A stretch of DNA of 64,000 bases from Methanocella_A sp049676595 (GTDB lineage: Archaea > Halobacteriota > Methanocellia > Methanocellales > Methanocellaceae): the NCBI RefSeq assembly GCF_049676595.1, contig NZ_CP187259.1, positions 1,054,001 to 1,118,000 of the forward strand, written 5' to 3'. Of the stretch, positions 52,410 to 61,763 are shown piece after piece (position 1 is the first letter of the stretch; the number at the start of each line of letters is the position of its first letter). The position numbers and the translations under genes were made by a program. Under the pieces are notes generated by a model, which did not search any database, had not been told where the DNA came from, and was given only the letters and a program-made list of their open reading frames with translations.

Positions 52410-52787
52410 TTAAATCTTCACGTAGTCCACTGTAGGCTCGCCCTCGAAGCTCAGGCTCTTATCGTTGGCATCGTAGATCAACGTTCTCTCCACGTGCTTT
52501 CCGGTCCTGGGGTCGGTATACATGAGAGTGTAGTGCGAGTTGTCAACCTTCTGCCATATTCCCACATATCTCAAGGCAGGAGTCTCCAGGCTGAACGTGT
52601 TGTCCGGGTTAAAGTTGAGCCTGTTATCGTTCACGTCGGCGTCATACGTGCCTACTACGGGATCTTCAGACGCAGCCAGCGGACGTGGTGTGGGGCTGGG
52701 CGTGGCCTGACTTAGCGGGCCGCTCGTGCAGCCTGCCATGAGGGCCGCTACAATCAGCATCAGCAGAACGCATACCATTCTTTTCAT
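52410..52787 (-). CDS. Small lipoprotein
   Basis: The start is ATG 52787, because the next residues form a signal peptide with lipobox: MKRMVCVLLMLIVAALMAGC. Longer in-frame starts upstream add an unrelated basic stretch. The protein is 125 residues. After the lipid-bearing Cys comes a Ser/Pro/Thr linker, then a small beta-rich domain (VVGTYDADVNDNRLNFNPDN...GIWQKVDNSHYTLMYTDP) resembling lipocalin-like or META-like folds in which a GTW core repeats. Function unknown; exposed at the outer face. Confidence 0.7.
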   Translation of the reverse strand: MKRMVCVLLMLIVAALMAGCTSGPLSQATPSPTPRPLAASEDPVVGTYDADVNDNRLNFNPDNTFSLETPALRYVGIWQKVDNSHYTLMYTDPRTGKHVERTLIYDANDKSLSFEGEPTVDYVKI

Positions 52788-52955
52788 AATGAACCTCGAT
52801 GAGTCCTCTGCGGTTTTCATAAATGGCTTTACGCCGGTTTTATGCCGGTTTTTAGCCTCTCCGCTCGTGGCCCGGGGCGTTTTATAAAAAACAGAGTGAG
52901 GGCTCGCGTGATTAAGCCGACGCTGCGAGCCCACGATTATCAAAAAATACCTGGA

Positions 52956-54173
52956 TTACTTATTGTTCCGCCCTTGCAGGGATTTGAGGAACGAGCCGAG
53001 GTTCCGGCGGTAGAGAACTGCAACTACAAGGGCTGCCAGCCCGGCGATTAGTAGTATCGCCATTCCGATCGCGTAGAACCAGACCTTGACCCCCGCCGTC
53101 TGCCTGGCGTTCCAACTTCCCGTCAGCCCGGCGGTCTTCTGGGTGGCCTTGGCGGTGATTTCGTTTAGCTTTTGCTTTTCCAGCCGCACGTTATCCAGCA
53201 GATTTTTAGCATAGCCCTTGAGGTTGAGGACATTTTCCTGGTAGTCGTCGGCGACCCCGAACAGATAGTTCGCGTAGTCCCGCAGGCTGCTTCCAATGAT
53301 CGGCACATAGGCGAGCAGCCCGGTCGCCCATTGCTGAATGGTGGCCAGGAAGTCTCCGACGTCCGACATGTTATCCAGCGCTCCCTGGACCGTCGCTATT
53401 TTGCCCTCCATGACGTCGAGGTCTGCCGCTGTGCTGGTAATCCCGTCCTGCAGTTCTTCGTCAGCGTATCCCGTGCCTTTTTTGATCTCCGCCGACCGGG
53501 CGACGATCGCCGGCAGGCGTTCGTTGACATCGATAGTGGCGTTGTTAAAATCGTTCAGCTGGTTGTTCAGGTTGTTGATGAGGATGACAGCCCCTTCGTA
53601 CCCGGCGTTGGTGCTGTTGACACTGCCGGTAATCAGGCCGATGGCATACTCGTTGGTGATCCCGTACTGGTTCAGGCTCCGCTTCAGGTTTAAGGTGTCG
53701 ATGATGGTGTTGGAGATGTTCGTCAGCGGCATCACGGTGTTACGAATGTTCCGGGTGTCATCCCGGATAGCCCCCAGCGTAGTGATGTCCGAGTCGTCGA
53801 GCGACCGGATCGACTCCGTCCACGCCACAGCCTTCAGAATCTTTGTAGCCTGGGTCGAATTGGTAACTTTAGTGCCGTTTTCTGCCAGGATCTCTACGCC
53901 TCCGGCCAGCGGGAGGTAGTTCTTGTAATTCACGACATAGTACCTGCCCTCGTCCGTGGTGATGATCCAGTAGATCTCCGCGTCGTGGTCAAACGGTACG
54001 CTATAATGCCTGGCCGCCTCGAGGGCGGCAGTATCCAGCGCCGGATTGGTCGATGAGTTCAGTAGTAGAGAGGATGTGGTAGTTGCGGCAGCCATCGGGA
54101 CGAGAGCCGACAGTATGAGAATGAATAATATGATCAGTGAGGCGATCTTAAAGAAGTTTTTAATTATGATCAC
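52956..54173 (-). CDS. Membrane-anchored extracytoplasmic coiled-coil protein, function unknown
   Basis: The start is GTG 54173 with GAGGTG six bases upstream; a GTG three codons earlier falls inside that site. The protein is about 405 residues. A signal segment (IASLIILFILILSALVPMAAA) leads to a short mixed domain with an IYWIITTDEGRYYVVNYKNYL strand pair. Residues 130-370 are mostly helical. A terminal membrane helix (about 375-397, GMAILLIAGLAALVVAVLY) has an R-R-N tail inside. Two anchors and a helical ectodomain suggest a surface sensor or spacer. Family not recognised; similar in plan to the protein at 24112-25158. Confidence 0.6.
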   Translation of the reverse strand: MIIIKNFFKIASLIILFILILSALVPMAAATTTSSLLLNSSTNPALDTAALEAARHYSVPFDHDAEIYWIITTDEGRYYVVNYKNYLPLAGGVEILAENGTKVTNSTQATKILKAVAWTESIRSLDDSDITTLGAIRDDTRNIRNTVMPLTNISNTIIDTLNLKRSLNQYGITNEYAIGLITGSVNSTNAGYEGAVILINNLNNQLNDFNNATIDVNERLPAIVARSAEIKKGTGYADEELQDGITSTAADLDVMEGKIATVQGALDNMSDVGDFLATIQQWATGLLAYVPIIGSSLRDYANYLFGVADDYQENVLNLKGYAKNLLDNVRLEKQKLNEITAKATQKTAGLTGSWNARQTAGVKVWFYAIGMAILLIAGLAALVVAVLYRRNLGSFLKSLQGRNNK

Positions 54174-54252
54174 GGCCGCCACCTCGGGCGATATCCATTA
54201 TGGTGGTACGTCCTGTACCGATGAAATTTCAAATCATTAGTTATAGAATTAG

Positions 54253-54264
54253 TTATTATATACT
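54253..54264 (-). promoter_or_regulatory. TATA box for the 52956-54173 gene
   Basis: Minus-strand AGTATATAATAA. It predicts a start near 54232, about 60 bases before the GTG. Confidence 0.4.
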
Positions 54265-54345
54265 TGTTGACTGCTCGGCAATTTATCATTCTGCATCGTG
54301 TTTTTTTGACAGTCCGAAATGTTTGTTAGGCTTTTTATTGATAGC

Positions 54346-54375
54346 CTGCGCTATCAGCGCAGAAAAAGAAAAAGA
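54346..54375 (-). terminator. T-run and hairpin after aIF2-beta
   Basis: On the minus strand a T/C-run (54375-54363) is followed by a 7-bp stem CTGCGCT/AGCGCAG with a 3-base loop. It starts eight bases after the stop codon. Confidence 0.45.
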
Positions 54376-54382
54376 GGTTTCT

Positions 54383-54997
54383 TTATTGTTTGGACGCAAA
54401 TGCGAGGTTGCCGTCGACCTTGTTGATCTTGGCCTTGACGATCTCCCCGGTCTTGGCGTTGGGGATAAAGATCGTGAACTTGTCGACCTTGGCGATACCG
54501 TCGCCTTTCTTTCCCTGGGTCTCGATCTTGAGCTCGTAGATCTTGCCTTCCTCAATCGACGCGACAGCTTTGACCGAGGCGGTTCTGGATCTTCTCTTCT
54601 GGATCGAGCGCTGGGCGCCGCAAGCATCGCACTTGAGGGTGGTTACCCGGTCGTACTTGACCAGCTTGGTATCAGGGCGGCCGCATTCTGCGCACCTTAC
54701 GTATTCGCCGACATACTCGTCCACCAGAGAACCGATCTGTTCAGAGGTAAAGCGTCCCTGCAGGACAAGCCGGTTGCCTTCTACCTTTCCAGCGGTACCC
54801 ATCTCTTTCAGCAGGAATTTTAAAAACTGATCCTGGTCACGGTTCAGGGTGTCGCGAATCTCTTCGAAGTTGTCCCAGACTGTGGTCCGGCCCTCGATAA
54901 AAGTCTTCGGCTTCGGTACAATAAAGCGCTCTCCGCTCGCGTTGGGGTTCGGCGTTTTGGAGATTGCCCTGTTCAATAATGAGTCGTATCCTTCCAT
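54383..54997 (-). CDS. eif2b: Translation initiation factor 2 subunit beta with C-terminal TRAM domain
   Basis: 204 residues. Residues 1-138 are aIF2-beta: FIVPKPKTFIEGRTTVW, the core DQFLKFLLKEMGTAG, and the zinc ribbon CAECGRPDTKLVKYDRVTTLKCDAC. Residues 148-204 form a TRAM domain (EEGKIYELKIETQGKKGDGIAKVDKFTIFIPNAKTGE...), an RNA-binding barrel fused to this factor in methanogens of the Methanomicrobia group. It is part of the aIF2 complex that brings initiator tRNA to the ribosome; the TRAM part may add contact with tRNA or rRNA. Own TATA box; terminator downstream. Confidence 0.92.
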   Translation of the reverse strand: MEGYDSLLNRAISKTPNPNASGERFIVPKPKTFIEGRTTVWDNFEEIRDTLNRDQDQFLKFLLKEMGTAGKVEGNRLVLQGRFTSEQIGSLVDEYVGEYVRCAECGRPDTKLVKYDRVTTLKCDACGAQRSIQKRRSRTASVKAVASIEEGKIYELKIETQGKKGDGIAKVDKFTIFIPNAKTGEIVKAKINKVDGNLAFASKQ

Positions 54998-55033
54998 TGT
55001 TACACACTTTGGTTAGAGTAGCTTATGGGCGGG

Positions 55034-55046
55034 GTATTTAAAAAGG
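55034..55046 (-). promoter_or_regulatory. TATA box for aIF2-beta
   Basis: Minus-strand CCTTTTTAAATAC; predicted start about 55012, leader about 15 bases. Confidence 0.5.
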
Positions 55047-55108
55047 TTTTGGTGTGAAAAAAGGTCGGGGTACGTTCCTTTCCTAAGTTACGCTACTCGT
55101 AGCATAAT

Positions 55109-55149
55109 AAACAAAATACTAAAAAGAGTTGAACGGCCAGTTAGGCCGT
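55109..55149 (-). terminator. Hairpin plus T-rich terminator after L10e
   Basis: A perfect 6-bp stem ACGGCC/GGCCGT with a 5-base loop (55133-55149) is followed on the minus strand by CTCTTTTTAGTATTTTG. It begins 12 bases past the stop. Confidence 0.55.
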
Positions 55150-55160
55150 GGACTATTTTT

Positions 55161-55679
55161 TTACTTTACTAGTTCTGCGCCCTTCTCGACGACGACCCTG
55201 TGGGGAGTCGGCAGCTTGTGGCCGGCACGCCTCATGGCTTCCTTGGCCTTCTCGAAGTTGGCGGGGTTGGTCCAGATGGTGAAGACACCCTGGCCCTGGT
55301 ATACGCGGGCTGCGGTGCCGATGGCCTTGCCGAATGCCCTGCGCATGCCATCCGATACACGGTCTGCGCCTGCGCCGGTTGCCTGCTTGTTCTCCCTGAG
55401 GACCTGGTGGGGGTATACCCTTACCTTGAACCTGTAGTTTGCCTTGCCGACGTCGTTCATGAGGTACCTGTTAGCAGAAATGCGGGCCGCCTCGAGGGCG
55501 TCGTGCCTGATCTGGCAGGTCTCGTTGACTACGAGGGTAACAGCGACGGGTAACTCGTCGGTCAGGTTGCCCATATCAAACTGAGCGACCTTGACACCCG
55601 GAACACCGCCCATGTATTCACGCCTGGTGTATGCCGGGCCTGAGAACTCTTTGTACATTCTTCCTGGTTTTCTCGCCAT
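55161..55679 (-). CDS. rpl10e: Ribosomal protein L10e (uL16)
   Basis: 172 residues from ATG 55679 (MARKPGRMYKEFSGPAYTRRE). The longer frame upstream contains the TATA box and is rejected. The typical L16/L10e blocks are present: CQIRHDALEAARISANRYLM, VYPHQVLRENKQATGAGADR, DGMRRAFGKAIGTAARV and GQGVFTIWT. It sits in the large subunit near the peptidyl-transferase centre and contacts the A-site tRNA. Transcribed alone, away from the main ribosomal operons. Confidence 0.95.
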   Translation of the reverse strand: MARKPGRMYKEFSGPAYTRREYMGGVPGVKVAQFDMGNLTDELPVAVTLVVNETCQIRHDALEAARISANRYLMNDVGKANYRFKVRVYPHQVLRENKQATGAGADRVSDGMRRAFGKAIGTAARVYQGQGVFTIWTNPANFEKAKEAMRRAGHKLPTPHRVVVEKGAELVK

Positions 55680-55734
55680 AATCTGATCTCCGTTGAATCT
55701 ATGAGTATTAGTTTCGGTCTTAAGATGACTTTGG

Positions 55735-55746
55735 GTATTATAAATG
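55735..55746 (-). promoter_or_regulatory. TATA box for L10e
   Basis: Minus-strand CATTTATAATAC; predicted start near 55713 with a leader of about 34 bases. Confidence 0.5.
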
Positions 55747-55797
55747 TTATGGCAGATCAGGCAGCTTTTAAAAATATAAAAGTTGTAGCCCAATCCG

Positions 55798-56634
55798 TCA
55801 TATCTTGATCATTTCATTCATCTGCTTCATTATGTGCTTGATCCGTTCGACGGTTTCTTTGTCTCTGGCGAGCTTGTCGCCGACGGACGCGTCGAACTCG
55901 GCTTGGGAGGCCTTCAAGTCTTCAGAGATGCGGCTAATCTCGGCAATAGTGGAATCACTGATCTTCTGGATGTTCGTCGTGGCCGATTCGCTAATCTTCT
56001 GCATCTCCTCTACCGAGGCCTGGCTGATCGTCCTGGCCTCCTCGATCGAGGCGCTTGTGGTAGCCCGGACTTCAGCGATAGTTGTTTCGCTGGTCTGCCT
56101 GACTTCGGCCTTCGAGGCTTCGCTGATCTGTTTCACCTCTGCGATCGAGGCCTGGCTGATCTTCTTCACATCTTCTACCGAGGCATCGCTGATCTTCCTG
56201 ACGTTTTCTGCCGCGGTGCTGCTGACCAGCTTGATGTTCTTGTCAGACGCCTCGATCAGGGCGTTCAGCTCTGCGGTCCTGGCCTGCACGTTCGAGCTTT
56301 CCCGGGCGATCTGGCTCATGACCTCGTTGTACCGCTGGTCGAACCTCGTCTCCCATTCCCCGACCCTCCGCAGGAAATCTGCGTTGCGGGCCTGGGCGTC
56401 CGCTTCGATGCGGTGCAGCTCTGCCAGTCTCTCGTCGATGGCCATCACGGCGTCGGCGGCAACTTCAGAGCGGCTGAGGACGTATTCCCCTGCTTTCAGC
56501 AGGCGAATCTCGTCTTCGGCGAGCTCGTAGTTGCCCACGTCTGCCCGCCGCTCGTACGAGTTGCTGTCACTCCGCTCTTTGTCGAGCCTGGCGATGAGTT
56601 GCCGCTCTCTCGAAATGTAGCTCTCGAAGTCCAT
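55798..56634 (-). CDS. Hendecad-repeat coiled-coil protein (small partner)
   Basis: 278 residues, no membrane segment. Residues 1-130 are charged and helical. Residues 140-250 are an uninterrupted run of 11-residue units such as ISDASVEDVKK, ISQASIAEVKQ and ISEASKAEVRQ, a hendecad pattern that gives a nearly straight coiled coil. The last 25 residues, ending ETVERIKHIMKQMNEMIKI, match the end of the giant protein encoded just upstream (ENTEKIKQIMKTMNELIRA). The two genes are ten bases apart and certainly co-transcribed. I know no characterised family; a filament or scaffold role is inference. Confidence 0.7.
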   Translation of the reverse strand: MDFESYISRERQLIARLDKERSDSNSYERRADVGNYELAEDEIRLLKAGEYVLSRSEVAADAVMAIDERLAELHRIEADAQARNADFLRRVGEWETRFDQRYNEVMSQIARESSNVQARTAELNALIEASDKNIKLVSSTAAENVRKISDASVEDVKKISQASIAEVKQISEASKAEVRQTSETTIAEVRATTSASIEEARTISQASVEEMQKISESATTNIQKISDSTIAEISRISEDLKASQAEFDASVGDKLARDKETVERIKHIMKQMNEMIKI

Positions 56635-56644
56635 GGCGACACCT

Positions 56645-59600
56645 CTATGCCCTGATCAGCTCGTTCATCGTCTTCATGATCTGCTTGATCTTCTCGGTGT
56701 TTTCCTTGTCGGATTCCAGCTTCTTGTTGATGGACTCCTCGACTTCCTTCTGGGTGGTCTTCAGCTGGGCGAGAGCTTCGTCTCTCACCGAGACCAGGGA
56801 GGTTTTGCCGGTGTTGACGGTGCTGATGACCTCGTCTCTGGACTTGAACATGGACTCCAGCGTAGTGTCCTTGGTGTTGTTAGCCGCGGAGATGACGACG
56901 TCCCTGGTGTCCAGGAGTTTCTTGATGGTTTCTTCTCTGGTGCTCCTGATGCTGTCCAGGATCTCATCCCTCGTCTTGGCCATCGACTTTTCAGCCACGA
57001 TGCGGGCGTTCTCGGTCGACGACAGCACGATGGATTCGGTCTGCCGCAGGGATACGATCAGCTCGTCCTTGACCTTGTACATGCCTTCGAGGGCTTCCTT
57101 CTTCTGGGTGTCGACGATACCGTGGAGGCTGTCCCTCTCCTGCTTGATCATCGCAGAGATCTCGGTCTTCGCCTTGTTTACCGCAGCGCCGGTCTCCTCG
57201 CTTACGCTGCCCACGATCCTGGCGACTTCTTCCCTGGACTTGCGGGATGCAGAGTTGAGCTCTGCCGTCGTCTTCAGGATCTCATCCCTCGTGGCGCTGA
57301 CATCCGTGAGCACCTCGTTCCGGGCATTGTAGAGGGATTCCTTGGCTACGTCGGCTGCCTTGATCGAGTCGGCCGTAGAGTCCTTGATCGACTTGATCGT
57401 CTCTGCCTTGAGGCTGGACGCCGATTTCAGGACGTCGCCTCTTGTTTCCTCCATCTGCCGGACTGCGTTGTCCCGGAGGCTCTCGACGTGCTCCGTCAGG
57501 TCTGCCCTGGCGGTTTCAAGTTCCTTCAGGGCAGTACTGCTGGACTCTTCTATTCTCCTCGTCGAGATGCCGGTAGTTTCTTCGAGCTGTCTGGTGGCCG
57601 AGCCGCTGGTTTCTTCCAGCTGCTTGATGACGGCACTGCTGGTTTCTTCCAGCTCTCTTATCGAAGAGTTGCTGGTTTCTTCCATGCGCCTGGTGACGTC
57701 GCTTCTGGTTTCCTCCAGCTGCCTCAGAACTGTGCTGCTGGTTTCTTCCAGCTGCTTCAGAGTAGTACTGCTGGTTACTTCCAGTTGCCTTAGAGCTGTG
57801 CTGCTGGTTTCTTCCATGCGCCTCGTAACGGTGCTGCTGGTTTCTTCCAGCTGCTTCAGGGTAGCGTCCCTGGTTTCCTCCAGTTCGCTGATCGCGCTGC
57901 TGCTGGTTTCCTCGAGCTGCCTGGTTACAGTGGTCCGGGATTCATCCAGCTGCCTGAGCAGCGATGCCCTGGCATCTTCCACCTGTTTCGTGGCTGCCGA
58001 GCTCACTGCGCCGATCTCTCTTACGGCTTCTACCCTGCCGTTCTCGATCTGGGTGGTCGTCTTGCCGCTGACGTCTTCTATCCTTTCGATCGTCCTTGCG
58101 CTGACATCCTCCACCCGCTCCACTGCGTTGGAGCTGACATCTCTAATCTCTGTGATCGTCTTGTTGCGGATATCATCGAGGTCGCTGATGGTCTTGGAGC
58201 GGGCATCGTCCAGCTCCCTCTTGACTGTGGTGCGGATATCCTCGACCTCGGTGGATACCTGGGTCCGGATCTCCTCCATTTCCCTGGTGACCTCCGATCT
58301 GGTCTCCTCGATGTCGTGCTTGACCTCGGTCCTGGTGCCCTGGATCTCCCTGGTGACAGTGGACCGGGTTTCCTCCAGTTCCTGCATCAGGCTGGTGCGG
58401 GTGCTTTCCAGCTCTCCGGTGAGCGTCTCCTTGGTTTCCTCCAGCTCCTTCAGCAGGTCCTTGGCTTCCCGGCTCTGCTGGGCGATGCTGTTCTCGACTT
58501 CGCTGACCTTGGTGATCAGCTCGCTCTCGGCTTCCCGTACCCGGGTGATCATCTCTACCTCGATCTTGTTCTCGAGGTTGCGCTCCATGGCGTTCAGGTT
58601 ATCCTCCAGCGCCCGGTAGCGGTACTCGATGTTGTTGAGGTTGATGAACTCCTTACGGATGGCTGCAAGCCGCTCGTCCAGGTCCGAGAAGGTCTTGTTG
58701 ACCTGGTCGATCTGGGCTTTCAGGTACTGGCCCGACTTGATGAGCTTGGCTTCCTGCGGGGTGACCCTTTCCGACTCCTCGTTAAAGCTGTCGATGGTCT
58801 TCTTGACGGAGTTCAGCTCGTCCTTCTGGTCCCCGATGATCTCGCGGATAGTCTTGATATCGTTAGTGTAGAGCCTGAGCTCGTCCTTGAGGCGCTGGAT
58901 CTCGTCCCGGCCCTTGGCGAACTCTCTGGCCTGCTTCACGTCTTCGGCGAACTTCTCCACCATGCCCTTGATCGACTTCAGCTCGCTGCGGTAGTCCATG
59001 ACTGCCTTGCTGAGCGAGTTTACCTGCTCCATGCTGGACCTGAGCTTGTTCAGGTCGTCACGGTAGCCGTCGAAGGCCCTGATGTCAGATCCGAACGACT
59101 CCTTGAAGTCGGCCATCTCGGTCCTGGTCAGCTCTCTGATCGAGGTTACGTCTGCCCTGACCGAGTCCCTCAGCGTGTCGACCTCGCCGGTCAGAGTGTC
59201 CTTCACCCGGCCGATGTCTGCCGACAGCGAGTCCTTTGTCTGGCTGATCTCCGATGCATTCGAAGCCCTGATCTGGCTGATTTCAGATGCGAGCGAGCCT
59301 CTTACCTCTGCCAGTGTTTCCTTCATACCTGCAACATCGGTGGTCAGCTCTTCCTTTACCTGGCTGATTTCGGCTGCCAGCTCTCCCTTTACCTGGCTGA
59401 TCTCTTCAGACAGGCTGGCGCGGTCAGCGCCCGTGAGCGAGATTTCCTTGACACTGTCCAGCTCCGACCTGGTGGTGTCCCTGACTGAGTCTACGCCGGA
59501 CTTTACGATCTCGATGCGGTCGGACATCGCTGCGATGTCTGCTTTCACCGATCCGATGTCAGCCGAGATCTCTCCGATGTTGGCCTTCATGGCATCGATA

Positions 59601-61480
59601 TCGGTAGCCATGGAGTCTCTGACTGAGTCTACGCCGGACTTTACGATCTCGATGCGGTCGGACATCGATGCGATGTTGGCCTTCATGCCGTCAATGTCCG
59701 ATGCCATGGAGTCTCTGACTGAGTCTACGCCGGACTTTACGATCTCGATGCTGTCCTTCATGGATCCGATGTCGGCCTTCATGGCGTCTATGTCAGTTGC
59801 CATGGAGTCTCTGACCTTGGTGATGTCCGTCGCGACCGATTCTCTGGCATATTCTTTGATCGACGAAAGGTCCGATGCGATCGATTCCTTGATGTGGGCC
59901 ATGTCCGGGATTGTCGCTTTGACTGTGGCGATCTCCGCCATGACCGAGGACATGCCGGTGTTCAGCGCTTCCTTCGAAGCGTCCAGGGCTTCCCTGATGC
60001 CCGCGATGTCCGATGATAATGATTCTTTTACAGCCGTCAGTTCGCCGGCGTTGCTGTCTATTCTGCCGTTGACCGATTCGACCGCGCTCTTGAGCGACCT
60101 GATCTCTTCCTCGTAGCCTGCGACGGCTGCGGTGATCGACTCGATCTCGGCGCTGCTCTTCGGCGCGCCGATCTCCGAGATGTTGTCCCGGAGCGAGTTG
60201 ATCTTGCTGTCGAGAATGGTGATAGAGGTCCGGATCTGCTCGACGTTTCCGGACTGCTCAGCCTCGAAGCTCTTCAGTGCCTCGATCGCCTGCCCGAACT
60301 CGTTGAGCCTGGAGGTGATCGTCGAGGTTTCCTGCTCGACACCGTCTGCCTTTGCCCTCGAAGTGTTCAGGTTCTCGGAGACGCTGGCGACCGTGTTGCT
60401 CACCGAGGCGATCTTCTCGTCGTAGCCGGTCACTGTGTCTTTCAGGCCTTTGATCTCGACTGCGAGAGTCTGGAGAACTTCTCTCTCCTGCTCTATGTAG
60501 TCCTCAAAGCTGATCTCCTTGAGCTTGCTGATCTCTTCCTGCAGCGCAGTAATCGTCTGGCGCTGGGTGTCGATCATGGAGCGGTTCTCGCTGATGTCCG
60601 CCTCGTACTTGTCGAAGTTCGGGAGCTCCGGGAGCTTGAAGTCTTCTCTAGGGGCTACGGGGGCGGCAATCATCGCCGCCTTCTCTGCCTCAAGCTTCTC
60701 GATTAGCGTCCCCTGGTTTTCGAGCTTAGCTTTCATGTCGGCGACTTTCAGGACAAGGTCCTCGTTCTGCTTTGCGAGGCTCTCGTTCTGCTGCCTGAGC
60801 TCGCTCCTGAAAACTTCGATCTCATTGCGCTGCCTCTCAAAGTCGGCACTCTGCTTTTCTATAAGCGCCTTCAGCTCGGATAGGGCGGCGGTGTCCTGCT
60901 GCGGGGCAGGCTTTGCTTCCGCGATCGCCGGCTCTGCCTGTGGCATTGCCTTTACGGGCTCAGCCTGGATGGCAGGCTTGCTGACTGGCGCCTCTTTGAC
61001 CTCGATCTTCTCAGGTGCCTTGATCTCTACTTTCTCCGGGGCTTTGGCCGGGGCGGTTGGGGCTGAGGGCTGTGGGGGTTGGGTTGAGTGTAATATATTA
61101 GGTTTCAGAATAGGCTTCTGCAGCGGTGGTACAGAAGGCTTGACAGGCGGCTTCTGCGCAGCCGGAGCTTTCTCGATCTTCTCTACTTTCTCCGGCATCT
61201 TCTGGGGAGCGGCCTGCGGCTTTGGGATCTGGGTCTTACCCGCGGGTATGGACATCTTTTCGGCGGGCTTCTCCGGCGCCTTAGCTGCCTTTGCGGGCTC
61301 GGCTTTCGACGAAAGTTCGGCTTTCGTCGAAACCTCCGGCCTGGCCGGTTCGATCTTGTTATCGCTCTTCGAAAGGATAGACTGAAGCGTTTCGAGCTCT
61401 TTCTTCAACCGTTCGTCGTCTTCTTTCGTTTTTGCCGGTTTTGACTCGTCTTTCTTCGGTTTTCTATCAAATAAACCCAT
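56645..61480 (-). CDS. Giant cytosolic coiled-coil protein (about 1611 residues)
   Basis: The start is ATG 61480 (MGLFDRKPKK); a TTG four codons upstream is possible. Residues 1-210 are basic, Pro/Ala/Lys-rich and disordered. Residues 215-1590 are continuous predicted coiled coil: a heptad-like part, near-identical repeats of DSMATDIDAMKANI and KSGVDSVRDSMASDIDGM around 600-680, and a long run of 11-residue LEETSSTVLRQ-type units around 1170-1340. The end DKENTEKIKQIMKTMNELIRA is shared with the small partner. No signal peptide, membrane segment or enzyme domain. At full extension one molecule would exceed 200 nm (1.5 angstrom per residue; inference). Candidate structural filament, chromosome or division scaffold; function unknown. 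Confidence 0.8.
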   Translation of the reverse strand: MGLFDRKPKKDESKPAKTKEDDERLKKELETLQSILSKSDNKIEPARPEVSTKAELSSKAEPAKAAKAPEKPAEKMSIPAGKTQIPKPQAAPQKMPEKVEKIEKAPAAQKPPVKPSVPPLQKPILKPNILHSTQPPQPSAPTAPAKAPEKVEIKAPEKIEVKEAPVSKPAIQAEPVKAMPQAEPAIAEAKPAPQQDTAALSELKALIEKQSADFERQRNEIEVFRSELRQQNESLAKQNEDLVLKVADMKAKLENQGTLIEKLEAEKAAMIAAPVAPREDFKLPELPNFDKYEADISENRSMIDTQRQTITALQEEISKLKEISFEDYIEQEREVLQTLAVEIKGLKDTVTGYDEKIASVSNTVASVSENLNTSRAKADGVEQETSTITSRLNEFGQAIEALKSFEAEQSGNVEQIRTSITILDSKINSLRDNISEIGAPKSSAEIESITAAVAGYEEEIRSLKSAVESVNGRIDSNAGELTAVKESLSSDIAGIREALDASKEALNTGMSSVMAEIATVKATIPDMAHIKESIASDLSSIKEYARESVATDITKVRDSMATDIDAMKADIGSMKDSIEIVKSGVDSVRDSMASDIDGMKANIASMSDRIEIVKSGVDSVRDSMATDIDAMKANIGEISADIGSVKADIAAMSDRIEIVKSGVDSVRDTTRSELDSVKEISLTGADRASLSEEISQVKGELAAEISQVKEELTTDVAGMKETLAEVRGSLASEISQIRASNASEISQTKDSLSADIGRVKDTLTGEVDTLRDSVRADVTSIRELTRTEMADFKESFGSDIRAFDGYRDDLNKLRSSMEQVNSLSKAVMDYRSELKSIKGMVEKFAEDVKQAREFAKGRDEIQRLKDELRLYTNDIKTIREIIGDQKDELNSVKKTIDSFNEESERVTPQEAKLIKSGQYLKAQIDQVNKTFSDLDERLAAIRKEFINLNNIEYRYRALEDNLNAMERNLENKIEVEMITRVREAESELITKVSEVENSIAQQSREAKDLLKELEETKETLTGELESTRTSLMQELEETRSTVTREIQGTRTEVKHDIEETRSEVTREMEEIRTQVSTEVEDIRTTVKRELDDARSKTISDLDDIRNKTITEIRDVSSNAVERVEDVSARTIERIEDVSGKTTTQIENGRVEAVREIGAVSSAATKQVEDARASLLRQLDESRTTVTRQLEETSSSAISELEETRDATLKQLEETSSTVTRRMEETSSTALRQLEVTSSTTLKQLEETSSTVLRQLEETRSDVTRRMEETSNSSIRELEETSSAVIKQLEETSGSATRQLEETTGISTRRIEESSSTALKELETARADLTEHVESLRDNAVRQMEETRGDVLKSASSLKAETIKSIKDSTADSIKAADVAKESLYNARNEVLTDVSATRDEILKTTAELNSASRKSREEVARIVGSVSEETGAAVNKAKTEISAMIKQERDSLHGIVDTQKKEALEGMYKVKDELIVSLRQTESIVLSSTENARIVAEKSMAKTRDEILDSIRSTREETIKKLLDTRDVVISAANNTKDTTLESMFKSRDEVISTVNTGKTSLVSVRDEALAQLKTTQKEVEESINKKLESDKENTEKIKQIMKTMNELIRA

Positions 61481-61541
61481 TATGAATCCCAACCTGTATT
61501 ATTTCCCTTTTAAAGCTACCGTTAATATTCAAAAATTCTTT

Positions 61542-61554
61542 GATATATACTTTG
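61542..61554 (-). promoter_or_regulatory. TATA box for the coiled-coil operon
   Basis: Minus-strand CAAAGTATATATC; predicted start near 61520. A second box, CTTTAAAAG at about 61507-61515, would give a leaderless message. The rest of the 283-bp gap to cfbB shows nothing recognisable. Confidence 0.4.
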
Positions 61555-61763
61555 TTATATTTCCAGTAGCTATACTTGCATTACCTTGGTCATTATCCAT
61601 TATAACTTTTTGTGTCCCTGTACTGGCGTTCCCTGTGGAATCGCACGAACCAGCGGGGGTAAAAGAGCTTATTATGGCCCGTACACGGATTATTGCAGTA
61701 ATAATATAAGTTTGTGTTGCGCTAGACTCGCTCGCCAAAAAGATACTAAAAAATTATTATCGG

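Noticed and set aside
55680..55793. Longer N-terminus for ribosomal protein L10e
   Set aside because: The extension crosses the TATA box, and L10e proteins start at MARKPGRMY.
57342..60116. Several long plus-strand open frames opposite the coiled-coil gene
   Set aside because: Ser/Leu-rich repeats that simply reflect the complementary strand of the hendecad repeats.
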